This document shows positions 23,241 to 42,959 of a stretch of 64,000 nt of DNA, piece by piece. The stretch spans positions 124,001-188,000 of the forward strand of contig JAQGEQ010000079.1 in assembly GCA_034620365.1 (NCBI GenBank). The letters are read 5' to 3'. The notes under the pieces were generated by a model. It was not told where the DNA came from, made no database searches, and saw only the letters and a list, made by a program, of their open reading frames with translations. Made by a program: the position numbers and the translations under genes. Origin of the DNA: Pegea sp. RAD2-039. Lineage: Eukaryota; Chordata; Thaliacea; Salpida; Salpidae. The stretch's first letter is position 1. Every line of letters starts with the position of its first letter.

Positions 23241-25251
23241 TGTTTTTTTTTTCTGTGTCTCGTTTTTGAAAACTAAGTGTAATTAAACGGCAAACTTGAT
23301 TTTTTATACTTCTGAGATTAGTTTGCTCAGTCAACTTTAGAAGTACCAAAGTTCGAAGTTGTTTGAAGAAACGTTTTTCTGAAAAACAGTATTTATACTT
23401 GATGATTGTAAATTAGACTGAGAAATAAGCAATCAATATTTTTGACATATAAATTTACATTAGAAAAATCAGACTTTGCTGTCTAACTAAACAAATAAAA
23501 AACAAAAAAATAGGTTTTATGCTTTATCTACAATTACCTTAGTGCGTTATTATTTGGTTTAGCTAACTAAGATTGACTGAAGTTTTTGCAAAAGATTAAT
23601 AATTTATTGGTGGTTTTAGAGTAGAAAACAATTTTAGTTAAATTTCACTTTGAAAACAAGTTTATTTTATTTGAAGTTTTAATAAAAGCTAAAAATCGAA
23701 ATTTAAATATCTAAAATATAATTAATGAATATGTAAAATAGATTTTATTTCAAAAATACCTGGATATTTTTATGACTAAAACATATTTCTTTAAATCTAT
23801 TTTACTTTAAAATATAGCAAACGCATTTTACTGTAAAAATATCTTGATGATTTTTCAAAAGTGAATTTTTATTGAAGTTAACATAAAAATGTACAAAAGA
23901 TATTTGTTATTCCCAATTTTTCCCAATAAATTATTCTCCATAAAAATTCGATAAAGGTTTCATAATATTATCAATTAATTTATTTAAACATTTATTTAGT
24001 GAGTTTTCTAGTAAAAGCAACAAGTTTATTGACTATAAAAATGACTTTAATTTTATAAATTGAACATTGACCTTGTAACTTGGTCTAAGCACACAGTTAT
24101 TGGTAAAAACCAAAGATTAAATTTCTCAAAGTTTTTTTCCAGTTTTAACATTAATTTTTTCAGTTAGCTGTTAAATAATGTAATTTTAATTAAGGTTATT
24201 AAAGTAAAAGCTCTTAACAAGTGATAAAAAAGGCAGGAAAATGTTTATAAATTTTGTAACTTTAAGGTGACCCTGAACACTTTGTTTAATAATTAAAACT
24301 TAGATATTTTTAAAAAATTTGTCCTATCTTAATCAAGGTCAATTTTTGAGTAATAAATAATCTCAATAAAATATGAATAACAGCTTAAATAACTATGAAT
24401 ACTTTAAACTGTTACCAGCCGTTCAACTTCTTTATTATAACTTCAAGTTAGTCTAAATGATTTCAAATAAACAATTATGACATTTTCTTTGCTTAATAGT
24501 TTTAATATGCTTTTATTTATAACATTTCGTTTCTGTTTCTTTGCGAATTCTTAATTTTAAGAAACCGAAATCATTTTTATCTAATTGACTAGTCTAAAAA
24601 TCTTACAGCATGTATTTGATAAAAATAAAATATCATCAGACAGATTAGTGTATCCAACTTGTAAGTGGATTGAGTTGGTATAAGGAAAGGTTAAACTATT
24701 TGTGAAAGAATTTGTGAATTAAAAAAGAACTTATAAGCTTATGCAAAATTAAAATGTTTTTTATTTAAATAGAAAGATATTTTAAGAAGATTTTTCAAAA
24801 AGAATAGTTTGTTAATGATGTAAAACTATATAAAAAAAATTATTATAAATTAAATTATTTTTTTTCTTCTAATAAACAATCTGATAACAGAATTCAAAAT
24901 AAAAACAAAAGAAAACTGAGCAAGAAAAAGATAGAAAAAAGTTAGGGTTCAAAATACTATTGCTTAGGCAACAAAACATTACTTTTAGTAATTGATAAAT
25001 AATAAATCAAAGTCCTTCGTAAATATCAAAAGAATTTTGTTAGGTATTTATGGCAAATATAATGAATTGCTAACAATTTTTCATTAACAAGTAACTAATA
25101 TAGTTTGTACTTTTTCTATAACTAAATTTCTGCAACTAAATTCTCAGAATTAAAAAATTGTATTATGAACTTTCAACTGTAGTTGCTATCATAAAATTAA
25201 TACACAGACTTATTTGGAAAAATATCATTTTGAAATAAGTCTCTAGCAACA

Positions 25252-25464
25252 TTAAATCTCTAATAAAGTAAACAAACTCTCTGGATCTGCATCATGACTG
25301 CGTTGTTTCAAATGTACATAAAATCTAAATAAGAGAATTACAATGTGGATTAAACTCTCAACTCCAAATAAATATTGAGAAACCCAAGCAGCTAGTGGAT
25401 TATATGAGAAAGTCTGATGAAATAGCAGAACGTGACAAACTGCTGTGAATTTGTTTGTTTTCAA
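25252..25464 (-). other. Unassigned exon-like open frame
   Basis: A 70-codon open frame with composition unlike its surroundings: Trp, Cys, His and Pro are present and Lys/Asn runs are absent. It reads FSYNPLAAWVSQYLFGVESL, then a hydrophobic stretch ending RFYVHLKQR and an acidic tail. A splice-acceptor-like AATTCACAG precedes AVCHVLLF on this strand, so it could be the last exon of a gene lying to the right. The arrangement of a hydrophobic helix followed by a basic segment loosely resembles TM7 and helix 8 of a diverged GPCR, but NPxxY is absent. No partner exon was found. It may be a real orphan exon, a pseudogene scrap or chance. Confidence 0.25.
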
Positions 25465-28400
25465 TTAAAAAGCTTTGGAACTATTCATAAACAACTTTAT
25501 CTGAAAACTACAAAACGTTTATAAGTAGCATCATCAAAAAATGTTAATTACAAATTAATTTTCTATAGAAATTGAAAGAAAATAATTGTTTTAATACATT
25601 TTGAAAACCGCTTTTAACTTAAAAATCACAAAAGCAATCATTTTATATTAATTTATAAAAACAAATTCTTATTTTACTAAGATTATGATTAACTTAATTT
25701 TTATTCAAAAAAAAGTATACTGAAAAAAAATATATTGAAACTAATTGCAGTTTAACTTTTATACAACTATTTTCTGCAAAATACTACATTAAAAATTTAT
25801 TTATTTAAATTATAATTTCTATCTAGATGCTTTAGATATATATAATTTTTCTGAATTTTATAAAACATGTTTTACAACTACTTTGAAATAATTTTATTAT
25901 TATTTATTTTAATTTATGTCAAACGTAATTTCTCCAAAATGAATTATCGTAAAAAATCTCTTCAAATAAATACTTTTAGCAAATAAATTGTAATTTATGG
26001 TAATTCTATTTATATTAATTTAAATTTCAAACATTTGAACGATTATTATAAAATCGATTAAAGTTATTAATAGTTGTTTTTAATAGTAATTAACTTTTTT
26101 ATTTTTTTAGAAATAATTTTCAACTAGTTTAAATATTTATGTTTTTTAATTGGTTTGTGTAAAAAAAATATATTAAATCAAAAACTACCATCTCAAGTGA
26201 AGAAAAAGATTGTTTTTAAAGATGACATCGACTAATAAACTATATCTTTGAAAATTTAATTTTATCTGAAATAATAAATTCAATTATTTTAACTTTATAA
26301 ATACTAATTATATTTTGTTAAAATAACATTAGAATGTAATTTAAAGTATTTAAAAAGTAATTTAACCTGATATAGTTGGTTGTAAACCTAATAAAAACTT
26401 TTTTTAGACGTTTTTGTGTATACTAGTTGTTTGTTAATTAAATAAAAATTCTGTATTTTTAATAAAAAAATGTCTTTGTTGACGGGTGTGTATATCTAAA
26501 TAAAGAACATTGGTTGAAATTAAAGAATTTTTGTGTTCTCAATTAACTTTTATTCAATTTTATGCTTTAAGTAAAGTCAATTTAATTTTATAAATAAAAT
26601 ATATTACAAATTCTATTTTAATAAACTTTTATTCAATTAGATATTTTATTTTGAAACTTAAGCCTTGTGATAAAATTAAAAGAAAATTAAAAAATTAACA
26701 TTTGCAACAAGTAGATAATCGTTATTTTCCAAAGCAGTTTTCAAATTGCATTTAAGTTACAAAACTTTACAACTTAAATCAGTTAGTGATTCAGCACATT
26801 GATCAACATCATCTCTCATCTAACATCATTAAGATCAGTAAATTTGTTTTACAAATAAATCTTGCATCTATCGTTGAAGACTGCTACAAACTTTCTTGTT
26901 TCTATCACTAGCTACATGTTTTTCAGAAGAGTTGTCATGTTTTTATAAATTACTGTAATAAAAGTAATTATATTTATTTTCTATTTTAAAATATCTCCAA
27001 ATAGTTTTGACTTAATAAATATAAATAGAAACATTACCTAGTGACACTTTCTAAAATTAAAAATTGTTGAATAAAAGTTATTTATTTACAAAGGTTTATT
27101 TTTAATTATAAAAAAATTATTCGATCAGTTTTATATTCAATTGATTCAAAATTTATAATAATTAAACAGAGATTTTTATTTAAATAAAATTTTTAATCAG
27201 AATTTTTATCGGAGATAAATAAATTGAAATATATAACTTAAAAAAATTGATTATAAATGTAAAGCTTAGGCAGTTGTGTTTCCAGCAAATACTAAAAGCT
27301 ATTTGTGTTTGTACTGAGCTATATCAGTTGAGTTCTACTCCAATTGTTGTTAGCTTTTTTATGGACCACAAAGGCCTATATTTATTGACGTTAGTGACCA
27401 TTGTATTAGTGAAAAAGCTTTTATTAGCTAGGTTTACAAAAGATTTTACAAATTAAAATCGGTAACACTTTAGTGACCTTTTATTATGAGATGAAAGACA
27501 TTTTATTTAAGATAAGGATTCTACAGTTTCACATGAGCAACTGTTAAAATATCAACATCTGGTAAAGATATTTTCATTTACTAGAAGATTTTGAAATATT
27601 TGGCAGAGTCTAAAACTATTGAAAAATGATCATTGTAGAAATGTGTGAAAGAATAAATGCTTTCTCATAAACACTTTAATAATATATTAAATGGTAAAAG
27701 CTAATACTTTATTCCCAGAAGCAATTCTGTTTTAAATTCACTTATTTCTTTAATTATACATTTTATTTATATCTAACTTTCAAGATTTTTCGATTTTTGA
27801 AAACGATTAAAAATAAGTTAAAGTGTTTAGTTAGAACATTTATTTGAGAAATTTAAGATAAGAATTAAAGCAATTAAACTTAATAAACGATTTCAAAACA
27901 CAAAGCTATCTGTCAAACTTGTATTATTGATAACGTTGCTGATACTAGAAGCAATTAAGTTAAATCATCTGATATGTATTCTTAAACAACTTCTAATTGT
28001 TAATTTTTAACAATTAGAACAGTTTTTAAACAAAAATATTTTAATAAAAGAATTAAAAAAACTTTATAAATAAAATTTGCAAATAAGAAATTGTATAAAC
28101 AACTTAAAGTATCATTCTTGTATTTTAGTGAAGTATCTTTTGGTAATACTGCTTATTTGGTAATATGGCACAATCTTTGACCTATCCAACAATGCAATCA
28201 AAAGTTAGTTTGGTTAGTGTTAGACTTCAATCTATATAATCAAGTATCAAATTTATTAACAATTTTGTACTTAATGTTTAAGAGTACTTAGAGGTTATCC
28301 ACCAAGAATACACATTTTTCAAAATATATAAAATAAGAAATAAGTTCATTCGTTTCTGTATGACTTTTTTATTCCCTATATATTTGTAGTGAAGTAGTTT

Positions 28401-29883
28401 TTTGAAGTGTTGTGTACAAAGTGTTAAGCTGTATTTATCTCATAGATAAAAATCCTTTTATTAACATAATCCCCAGACGCGAGTGTTTGATTCTCATAAT
28501 TGAAAATTATTTGAATGATTAATTGACATTTTGACTCAGGTAAGAGTCATAATTAAGAAACTAAAGCTGAGATTAAAATGAAACCATTACTTTGAAAATA
28601 TTTCAAGAAAAATGTTAACTTAAAGTTTTATGACCTCAATAATTTCTAAATTACAATTCTTCTGCTAAAATATTCTAACTTTTTTGGTTGTTAATAAAGT
28701 TAGAATAACTCAATTAATTGTTTTGGAAAAAATAATTATAACTTGATTTTATAGATTTAAAAATATTTTTATCTAATTAATAAAATAATTTTTTTTTGAT
28801 ATATTTCCATTTATACTTAATTGTTGGGAATTTTTGTAAACAAATAAACTTTAAAGTGGTATAAGTGCAAAATTGTTGGCCTACAAAAAATATATAAGAG
28901 CTGAAGTAAGATTTCAACGATTAGAATATAAATACGAATCATATTCAAGTTATTAATATGAGTAAAAAAGGTTTTTCAACTAGACAGTCTGTAGTTGTTG
29001 ATAAGAAATTGAATAAGTTGATAATGATTTCATTTGATAAAGTTTTATCGGCACTGATATACTTTTCATTATTACTGAAACCAAAGTTTTGAAACTTATA
29101 GATAAAAAACTGGTATCTTCAGGTAAACTTTAAATGGTTAAGAAAGGTAGTCAGTAAAATTTAATTTACAAGAAAACTTATTAATTAAGTTTTGTAGTTT
29201 TTCAAATAAATTTTAACAATGTTTAGTTTACCTGAAAAACTTTTCTTGATAGATAGTTTTTAAGAAACAGTTAGAGAAGTTAGAAAGTTGGAATTAAAGT
29301 AGCTGAATTAATATAAATCGATTAATATGAAACACCTACTTAAGTATTAAACTTCCTGCTTTATTCAAAAAAAGTGGGATTTCATTTCTGCAATTTTTCT
29401 AAATTTTTTGCTAATTTATTTTCTATTTTCCAATTGTTCTTTTATATTGCGTAAAATTTAGAAGTTTATAAAGCAAAAATAGTCAGTTGAAACCACAAGA
29501 AATGCATTGTTGAAAAATGTTGCTTTTACTTGAGTTGTTATTTTTAACATTGACTTATTCTAATGTTACCAATGTTTTTGAAACGACAAAAGATCTTTTA
29601 TAGAGAAATCAGATATAACGTAAAGTCTAAGCGAAAGACAAATTACTTTTTAGGTTTGATTGTTAAGAATTAAAAGGTAGTTTTTTGTTTTTCATCTGAT
29701 AAAAACAAATATATAGTTAATTTGAAAATTTAAAAATAAGTAATATATTTATTTTTGTAAAAATGACTATTAAATTTTGCAGAAAGCGCAAATGATTTAT
29801 TTTGTTCAATTAGTTTCAAACGTTTTTGCTTTCGTAGATTACCTAAGGTTTGTTATGCATGAGTAAGCACAGCAAATGTTGCA

Positions 29884-29891
29884 TGACGTCA
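29884..29891 (+). promoter_or_regulatory. CRE octamer upstream of PHLDB
   Basis: A perfect palindromic TGACGTCA lies in a locally GC-richer patch (GCATGACGTCACGCCGAC), 469 bases before the PHLDB start codon. CREB/ATF factors bind this octamer in animals. Its position suggests a promoter-proximal site; no TATA box or initiator can be assigned with confidence. Confidence 0.45.
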
Positions 29892-30359
29892 CGCCGACTA
29901 CTTGAAAACTGTTTTTTTCTTCAAACCTTTAATTCGTATTTAATTCAGAAACAAGAAGTCAGAATCTTTTATACTTTTAGTAGAAAAATAATTTTCAGAA
30001 AAATGCATCATTTGTAGATATCTTTATATCACAGCAACTTTGCTTTAAAATCGAACTCTGGGAATCAAACTAACCCAAGGGAACAGAACTAAAGTTTCTT
30101 GGTATGAAACTTTTATTAAAAGTTCAGTTAGAATGCCGAAATATCTGCCTGTGATGCACATATGACAAATGGTTCAATATTTTTGTTAACTTTGCAGTTT
30201 TTCATTGTGGAAAGTTTTTTATTGAAAGTATTTTTCAGTTTTGAATCGATAAATGCTTTTAAATGGCTTTTCTAACGTTATTAGCTTCCGGTGGTTGTTG
30301 GTTTTAAAAAAACTTATTCTTATTTCTTTTTCGAAAATTTTAGCTTTTCTTAGTTAACA

Positions 30360-38359
<8,000 letters not shown>

Positions 38360-39953
38360 CTTCATCTATTGCTGTTTGTTTGTCTTGCCTCCATATATCA
38401 AATCTTCACAGATTGTGTAATTTACTTGTTTCAACAAATCCTATGTTATTCTCAACAACTTGTTGGTTTCTACTTCACTAACTAGGTCTTCCTAAGTGCT
38501 ACTTCCTCACTTAAAACCACTCATCTTCATATAGAACTTTCTTATTTCCAACCTTATACACAAACGTTTTCTTATTGGTTTTATTTCAATTATGATGCTA
38601 CTTCCATCACGGTATCAAGTACTTCTTAGATAAAGATCTGTACAATCAGGATGTTGTTTAAAGAACATTAGAAAATAATTATTGATTATTTTATAGAAGA
38701 GTTTTTACCGTCAACTATTTATTACTCGAAATTTTTAACATGTATATTTCCTCATCTGTTTATGTCCTTTCTTATCATCTGATTTTGTTGTAATATTTTT
38801 TGGCGTTTTAACAAAATAAACTTTCACTAATTCAACAATTTTCTTCCATATATTTCCATTCAACAACTCGATTATTGATGACACGGACCAGTTACCTGGG
38901 ACAGTAACATCGAGGTCTACGGATTGTAGCTTTCATAGCTTCAGAAGATCATGAGGAAGTTGTGATCTTCATCACTAGTCAAGGAAGATACTTCCCGCGC
39001 TTGTTACTTTGTGACGTAGAACATGACGTATCTTCGAAACAACAGATAAGCAACTAATCGATCCAGCTACTAGTCTTCTTCATCTCTTGATTTTTAAATA
39101 ATAATTAATTATTTAGAAAATTCATAAACTAGTTCTTGCACCAAATATATCTTTTCTGAAACAGATATTTCAGTTTTATTCTGATAAATCCCTAATATCA
39201 TTTTATAAATATTTTAATGAAATATTTCAGTTAAAAATCGACGTTTAAATGAAGAAAATAATGATTTAGGAAAATATATTTTGAAGAAGTCATCAACACC
39301 AGATTTGATATGTTGTAGTATCGATCTCAGCCAGTTTGTTTGTATTTTCCTGACTTAGTTTTCATTTCAATCAAACTTTATATCGTTTTCTATTCTCGTT
39401 TAAACTGCTCTAATACAAAATCTAATAAATACTCTTTTAAACTTTCAAGCAAACATGATTATGATGCTCCATTCAGTGTTATTAACAAAATAAGCACAGT
39501 GTAAGAGCTAGTTACTATAACATATTATTGAAATATTTAAACGTAAATACGACGCATTGTATATTTTTGTCAAGGATAGTTTATAAAGTAAGTCTTTATA
39601 TCACTTTTTATCAACTTTTATTGTGTTTTTTTGGTTAGTTTTAAAAGAACATCTAAATAATCAAGTAAGTCTAAGATTTGTTGACAAGTTTTAGCTTAAC
39701 AATTTGATATCTTTTAAAAAGTGATCTCTTATACACTCTCAATTAGAAACACATTAATCATTTGTTTTAAGATAAAAGATAATTTTTTTATAAATCAAAA
39801 CCCTTTTCTATTGATGGAGGAGTTTTATAGAATAAGTTAATCATTTATTTAAGCTTTCACCTTAAACTAGTATCTCTAATTATGTGAGTTTCTCTCACAA
39901 TAAATAAACAGATCAAATAGCAAATGTAAATAGATGTAATTGATAAGCAACAA
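38360..39953. other. PHLDB 3' UTR and tail-to-tail spacer to NSUN5
   Basis: Convergent 3' ends. AATAAA at 38815-38820, 456 bases past the PHLDB stop, is a plausible poly(A) signal. The region 38870-39060 is somewhat GC-richer and includes GTGACGTAGAACATGACGTA near 39010. On the minus strand a TTTATT (AATAAA in complement) near 39845 could end NSUN5. No coding exon is recognised. Confidence 0.5.
38815..38820 (+). terminator. Likely PHLDB polyadenylation signal
   Basis: AATAAA hexamer in the expected place for a 3' UTR of about 480 bases, followed by T-rich sequence. Assigned by position and strand only. Confidence 0.45.
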
Positions 39954-41195
39954 CTAAACATGGTTTTGTTTTACAAATAGTGCAACAAAAAAGCCGTTAG
40001 TAGAATCAAGATTAGAATCACATCTGAGACATTTGCTAGCATCAGAAAAAACTTTAGTGAGCCCTCTTCTTTTCCATTCAGGGAATATATTTTCAAGCTT
40101 GAAATTTGGATTTTTTTGTAAAGCTTCAAACACGACATCTTCATTTTCTTCTTGATGAATTGAACAAGTTGAATAAACAACTTTTTCCACAGATGGGAAT
40201 GAAAGAGCATGATTGAGTATAGTGATCTGGAAGTTATGAAGAGATTCCAGTCTTTTTTTGTCACATTTATTATCATCAGTAAGTTCTGAAAAACGATTTA
40301 CAATACCAGAACCTGAACAAGAAGGATCCACAAGCATATATTTTACTTCACTAAACTCATCTGGTTTAACTTTTAAGAAATCTTTATGTATTATTTGACT
40401 ATTTTTAACACCAGCTTCTTGTAAAAGTGTCTTCATAACCTCAATTCTTTCTTTTGAAATATCAAATGAAAATATCTTTCCAGTATTATTCATAATAGAT
40501 GCCAGATGAGAAGTTTTATTTCCAGGAGCAGAACAAGTATCAATAACAACTGAATTAGGTGGAGGATTTAAAACAAAAGCTGGCATACAACTTGCTTTAT
40601 CTTGACTTATAACATTCCCAACTTTTCTCAGTGAAATTAGAGTTAAATCTTTACCAGAGTTATTAGCTAGTAAGTTAGGAATATGAGGATCAACATAATA
40701 TTGATTACTTGAAATATTCTTTGAAGTCACCTCCTCATAGTTTTTATCTTTTAACTCTTTTTTAACAGCATCAATGTCTGTCTTCAGAGTATTAATTCGC
40801 CAATACTTTAAACAGCCAGCATCATCTCTTTTTTCACATAAATCCTCATCTTTAGAGACTTTCAGTTTGATTTTAACTCTAGCTAATGCAGAGGTTAATG
40901 CTGACTTATTTGAAAAAACTGCTTTCTTAAGCTTCCCTCCACAATTAACTCCTTTTCCAAACAAATGATCATATACTAAAAGCATACAGAGTTCTTTGTC
41001 CAGTTTTGAATTTTTTATAAAATTTGAATAAGTAAGAATATCTTCTATAGCAGATCTATAGCTCAACGCTCCATAAATAAGAGCAAATAATCTTTTTTTT
41101 TGGTCAAACTTTGAACCAAAAACACATCTTTTTAAGGACGTTTCTTGTTTTTGTACATTTTTTAGAATTTTTGCTGCATTATTGTAATAAGACAT
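39954..41195 (-). CDS. NSUN5: NSUN5-type 28S rRNA cytosine-C5 methyltransferase
   Basis: SAM-dependent RNA m5C methyltransferase. NSUN5 (yeast Rcm1) modifies one conserved cytosine in the large-subunit rRNA in the nucleolus. A single uninterrupted frame of 413 aa, close to the usual length of about 430. Seen: the N-terminal helical region characteristic of NSUN5 (YNNAAKILKNV; LLVYDHLFGKGVNCGGKLK), RINTLKTD, the SAM-binding motif DTCSAPGNKTSH (219-230), motif IV DPSCSGSG with Cys293, and motif VI YSTCSIHQEEN with Cys344. These are the two active-site cysteines of the family. It ends in GFFVALFVKQ, as in NSUN5. The start at 41195 aligns with the human N-terminus. Unlike every other gene here it has no intron. 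It is divergent from the WIPI gene. Confidence 0.96.
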   Translation of the reverse strand: MSYYNNAAKILKNVQKQETSLKRCVFGSKFDQKKRLFALIYGALSYRSAIEDILTYSNFIKNSKLDKELCMLLVYDHLFGKGVNCGGKLKKAVFSNKSALTSALARVKIKLKVSKDEDLCEKRDDAGCLKYWRINTLKTDIDAVKKELKDKNYEEVTSKNISSNQYYVDPHIPNLLANNSGKDLTLISLRKVGNVISQDKASCMPAFVLNPPPNSVVIDTCSAPGNKTSHLASIMNNTGKIFSFDISKERIEVMKTLLQEAGVKNSQIIHKDFLKVKPDEFSEVKYMLVDPSCSGSGIVNRFSELTDDNKCDKKRLESLHNFQITILNHALSFPSVEKVVYSTCSIHQEENEDVVFEALQKNPNFKLENIFPEWKRRGLTKVFSDASKCLRCDSNLDSTNGFFVALFVKQNHV

Positions 41196-42959
41196 ATTAT
41201 TAAATAAAACAAAGTTATGTCAATAATCTGATGGAACAAATACGGAATTAGATAATAATTTAAATTAAATTTGATGATTAAAATATTTATCAGAAAACAT
41301 TTTGTTTTAAGTTAATTTTGTGTTTACAAAAAAGTTGAAAAAAGGTATCATCATGTAAAAATAAAAAGTTTAAAATTTATATTTACGAGTAAATCATATT
41401 TTTTAAAAAATATTTTGAATTAAAACATTTTAAACCACATAATACAACAATACTTTAAGTTTTAGAAAGTGTAAATAAAATTATTTTTCTCCAAAATTTA
41501 TATCATACAATACTTAAGTAACTAAAATATGCTAATACTAATTTACATGACAATTCAAAAATACATAATTAACAAAAACAGCTACCAATAAAAGTTACAA
41601 ATTAAACTATGTAAAAATAGTAATTATAATTTTAAAGAATTTAAGAAAATGTCAAATGTGATTTAACTAAAAATATATTTTCTTCAATAATAAAAAATCC
41701 CCTAAAATGAGATTTTTACGTCATACATCTGAATTAATGGTAAATTTTAATGAGCCCGCCAACCTATTAAAGACATAATAAGGAACGAAATATTATTTGT
41801 AGAGAAAAAATATTAAGTTGCTTCTAAAATACAATAATAAACTTCAGCATATTGCAGCTCATTTCTTAAACTGTTTTTTATTGAAGGGTTTTATTAATAA
41901 TAAGAGATTTTTTTAATATGTCTTAATAAAGAACTAATAATTATCTTACAAAACCACTTATTTATTTGCACCTTAAGAATTCTAATTAGTTTATCAACTA
42001 ACTAATTTGGTCGAATTATTTTTATCAAAGAAATTAATACTGAAATGTTAGAAACATATCCTTAAACTGGCAAAATTATAAAGATAAATCTTCAAAATTG
42101 TTTGTACAAGACCACGCATATTGTACAAGATTGTTTTTCCTAATCTTACACTAACGTAGTAGTTGAAATTTCAAGAATTAACTTTTCTTTATTTCTGATA
42201 ACTAAATGTAACTCCAAATCGTAGAAAACGTTTATAACTATGACTCAGAAGCCTGGAAACCAATCGTTTCACTTTTTGAAAAACCAATTCTGACGATTCA
42301 CGTGTCTCCTAATTTTGTGGAAGTTTTTTGTTCTATAACTGTCTAATGGTCCAGAAGTGTTACGTGATGATAGTTTTTTTAGCAAAGACAATTTGCTAAG
42401 ATTTTTATCGCTCTATAATCAAGTTTTATCATATCATTCAAAAAAATAATTTATTTTTAACTGAAGTGAAAAGTTTATAAATAGATCAAAATATTTAGAT
42501 CAAAATCAGGATCTACATTTTGCTTTGAAGTGTAACTTAAAGAAGGAAGTTATTTAGTTTATTTAAAATAATTATATATTTCAGAATATTTATTTAATTT
42601 TAAAATATATATTTTACTTAGGCAGACTTAGCCAATTTTTATTTTGAATATAGGTAAATTGTTGGTACTATTTTTAAATTTATAGTACTATGTAATAATA
42701 GAATTTAAGTTGAACAAAAATGCAAAATAAATATCTTCAAAAAATTAGAATTTAAAAACTTGTAAAATAAAAGTGTTATGGATTATTTATACTTTATCAG
42801 TTTTTATTCCCATTTTTATATTATATATATTTTATATGTATATATTATGTTTTTATTTATATTATTTTATTTCAAATGGAGCTTTTAACAGTGTTTGTTT
42901 AATCAATTTAATATTTTATAAACATGTAATACAAAATTACAGAGTTAAAAGAAACTAAA
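41196..42959. other. Divergent spacer between NSUN5 and WIPI
   Basis: 1.76 kb between two divergent start codons. Most of it is AT-rich and featureless. A GC-richer patch at about 42240-42370 holds the motif cluster listed separately and is the likeliest promoter zone. The 61-codon frame at 42773-42958 is Tyr/Ile/Phe-rich and chance-like. Confidence 0.5.
42241..42366. promoter_or_regulatory. Candidate bidirectional promoter motifs (NSUN5/WIPI)
   Basis: In 126 bases lie TGACTCA (42241-42247, AP-1 type), two CCAAT boxes (in AAACCAATCG and AAACCAATTC), CACGTG (42299-42304, E-box) and TTACGTGA (about 42360). The patch sits 1.05 kb upstream of the NSUN5 start codon and about 0.6-0.7 kb upstream of the WIPI start codon. 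CACGTG E-boxes are bound by MiT/TFE factors that drive autophagy genes in animals. Use for WIPI is an inference. Confidence 0.35.

Larger units (their letters stand above)
20101..29883. other. Gene desert, about 10 kb
   Basis: Very AT-rich with no recognised multi-exon gene on either strand. Contents worth naming are a promoter-like motif cluster at 23209-23240 and an exon-like open frame at 25252-25464 (-), both listed separately. The frame at 27247-27456 (+) has a mixed composition but no family match. No SINE, LTR or tandem repeat was recognised. Confidence 0.45.

Noticed and set aside
27247-27456. A 69-aa ORF in the desert
   Set aside because: Slightly better composition than background but no acceptor, donor or homologue could be supported.
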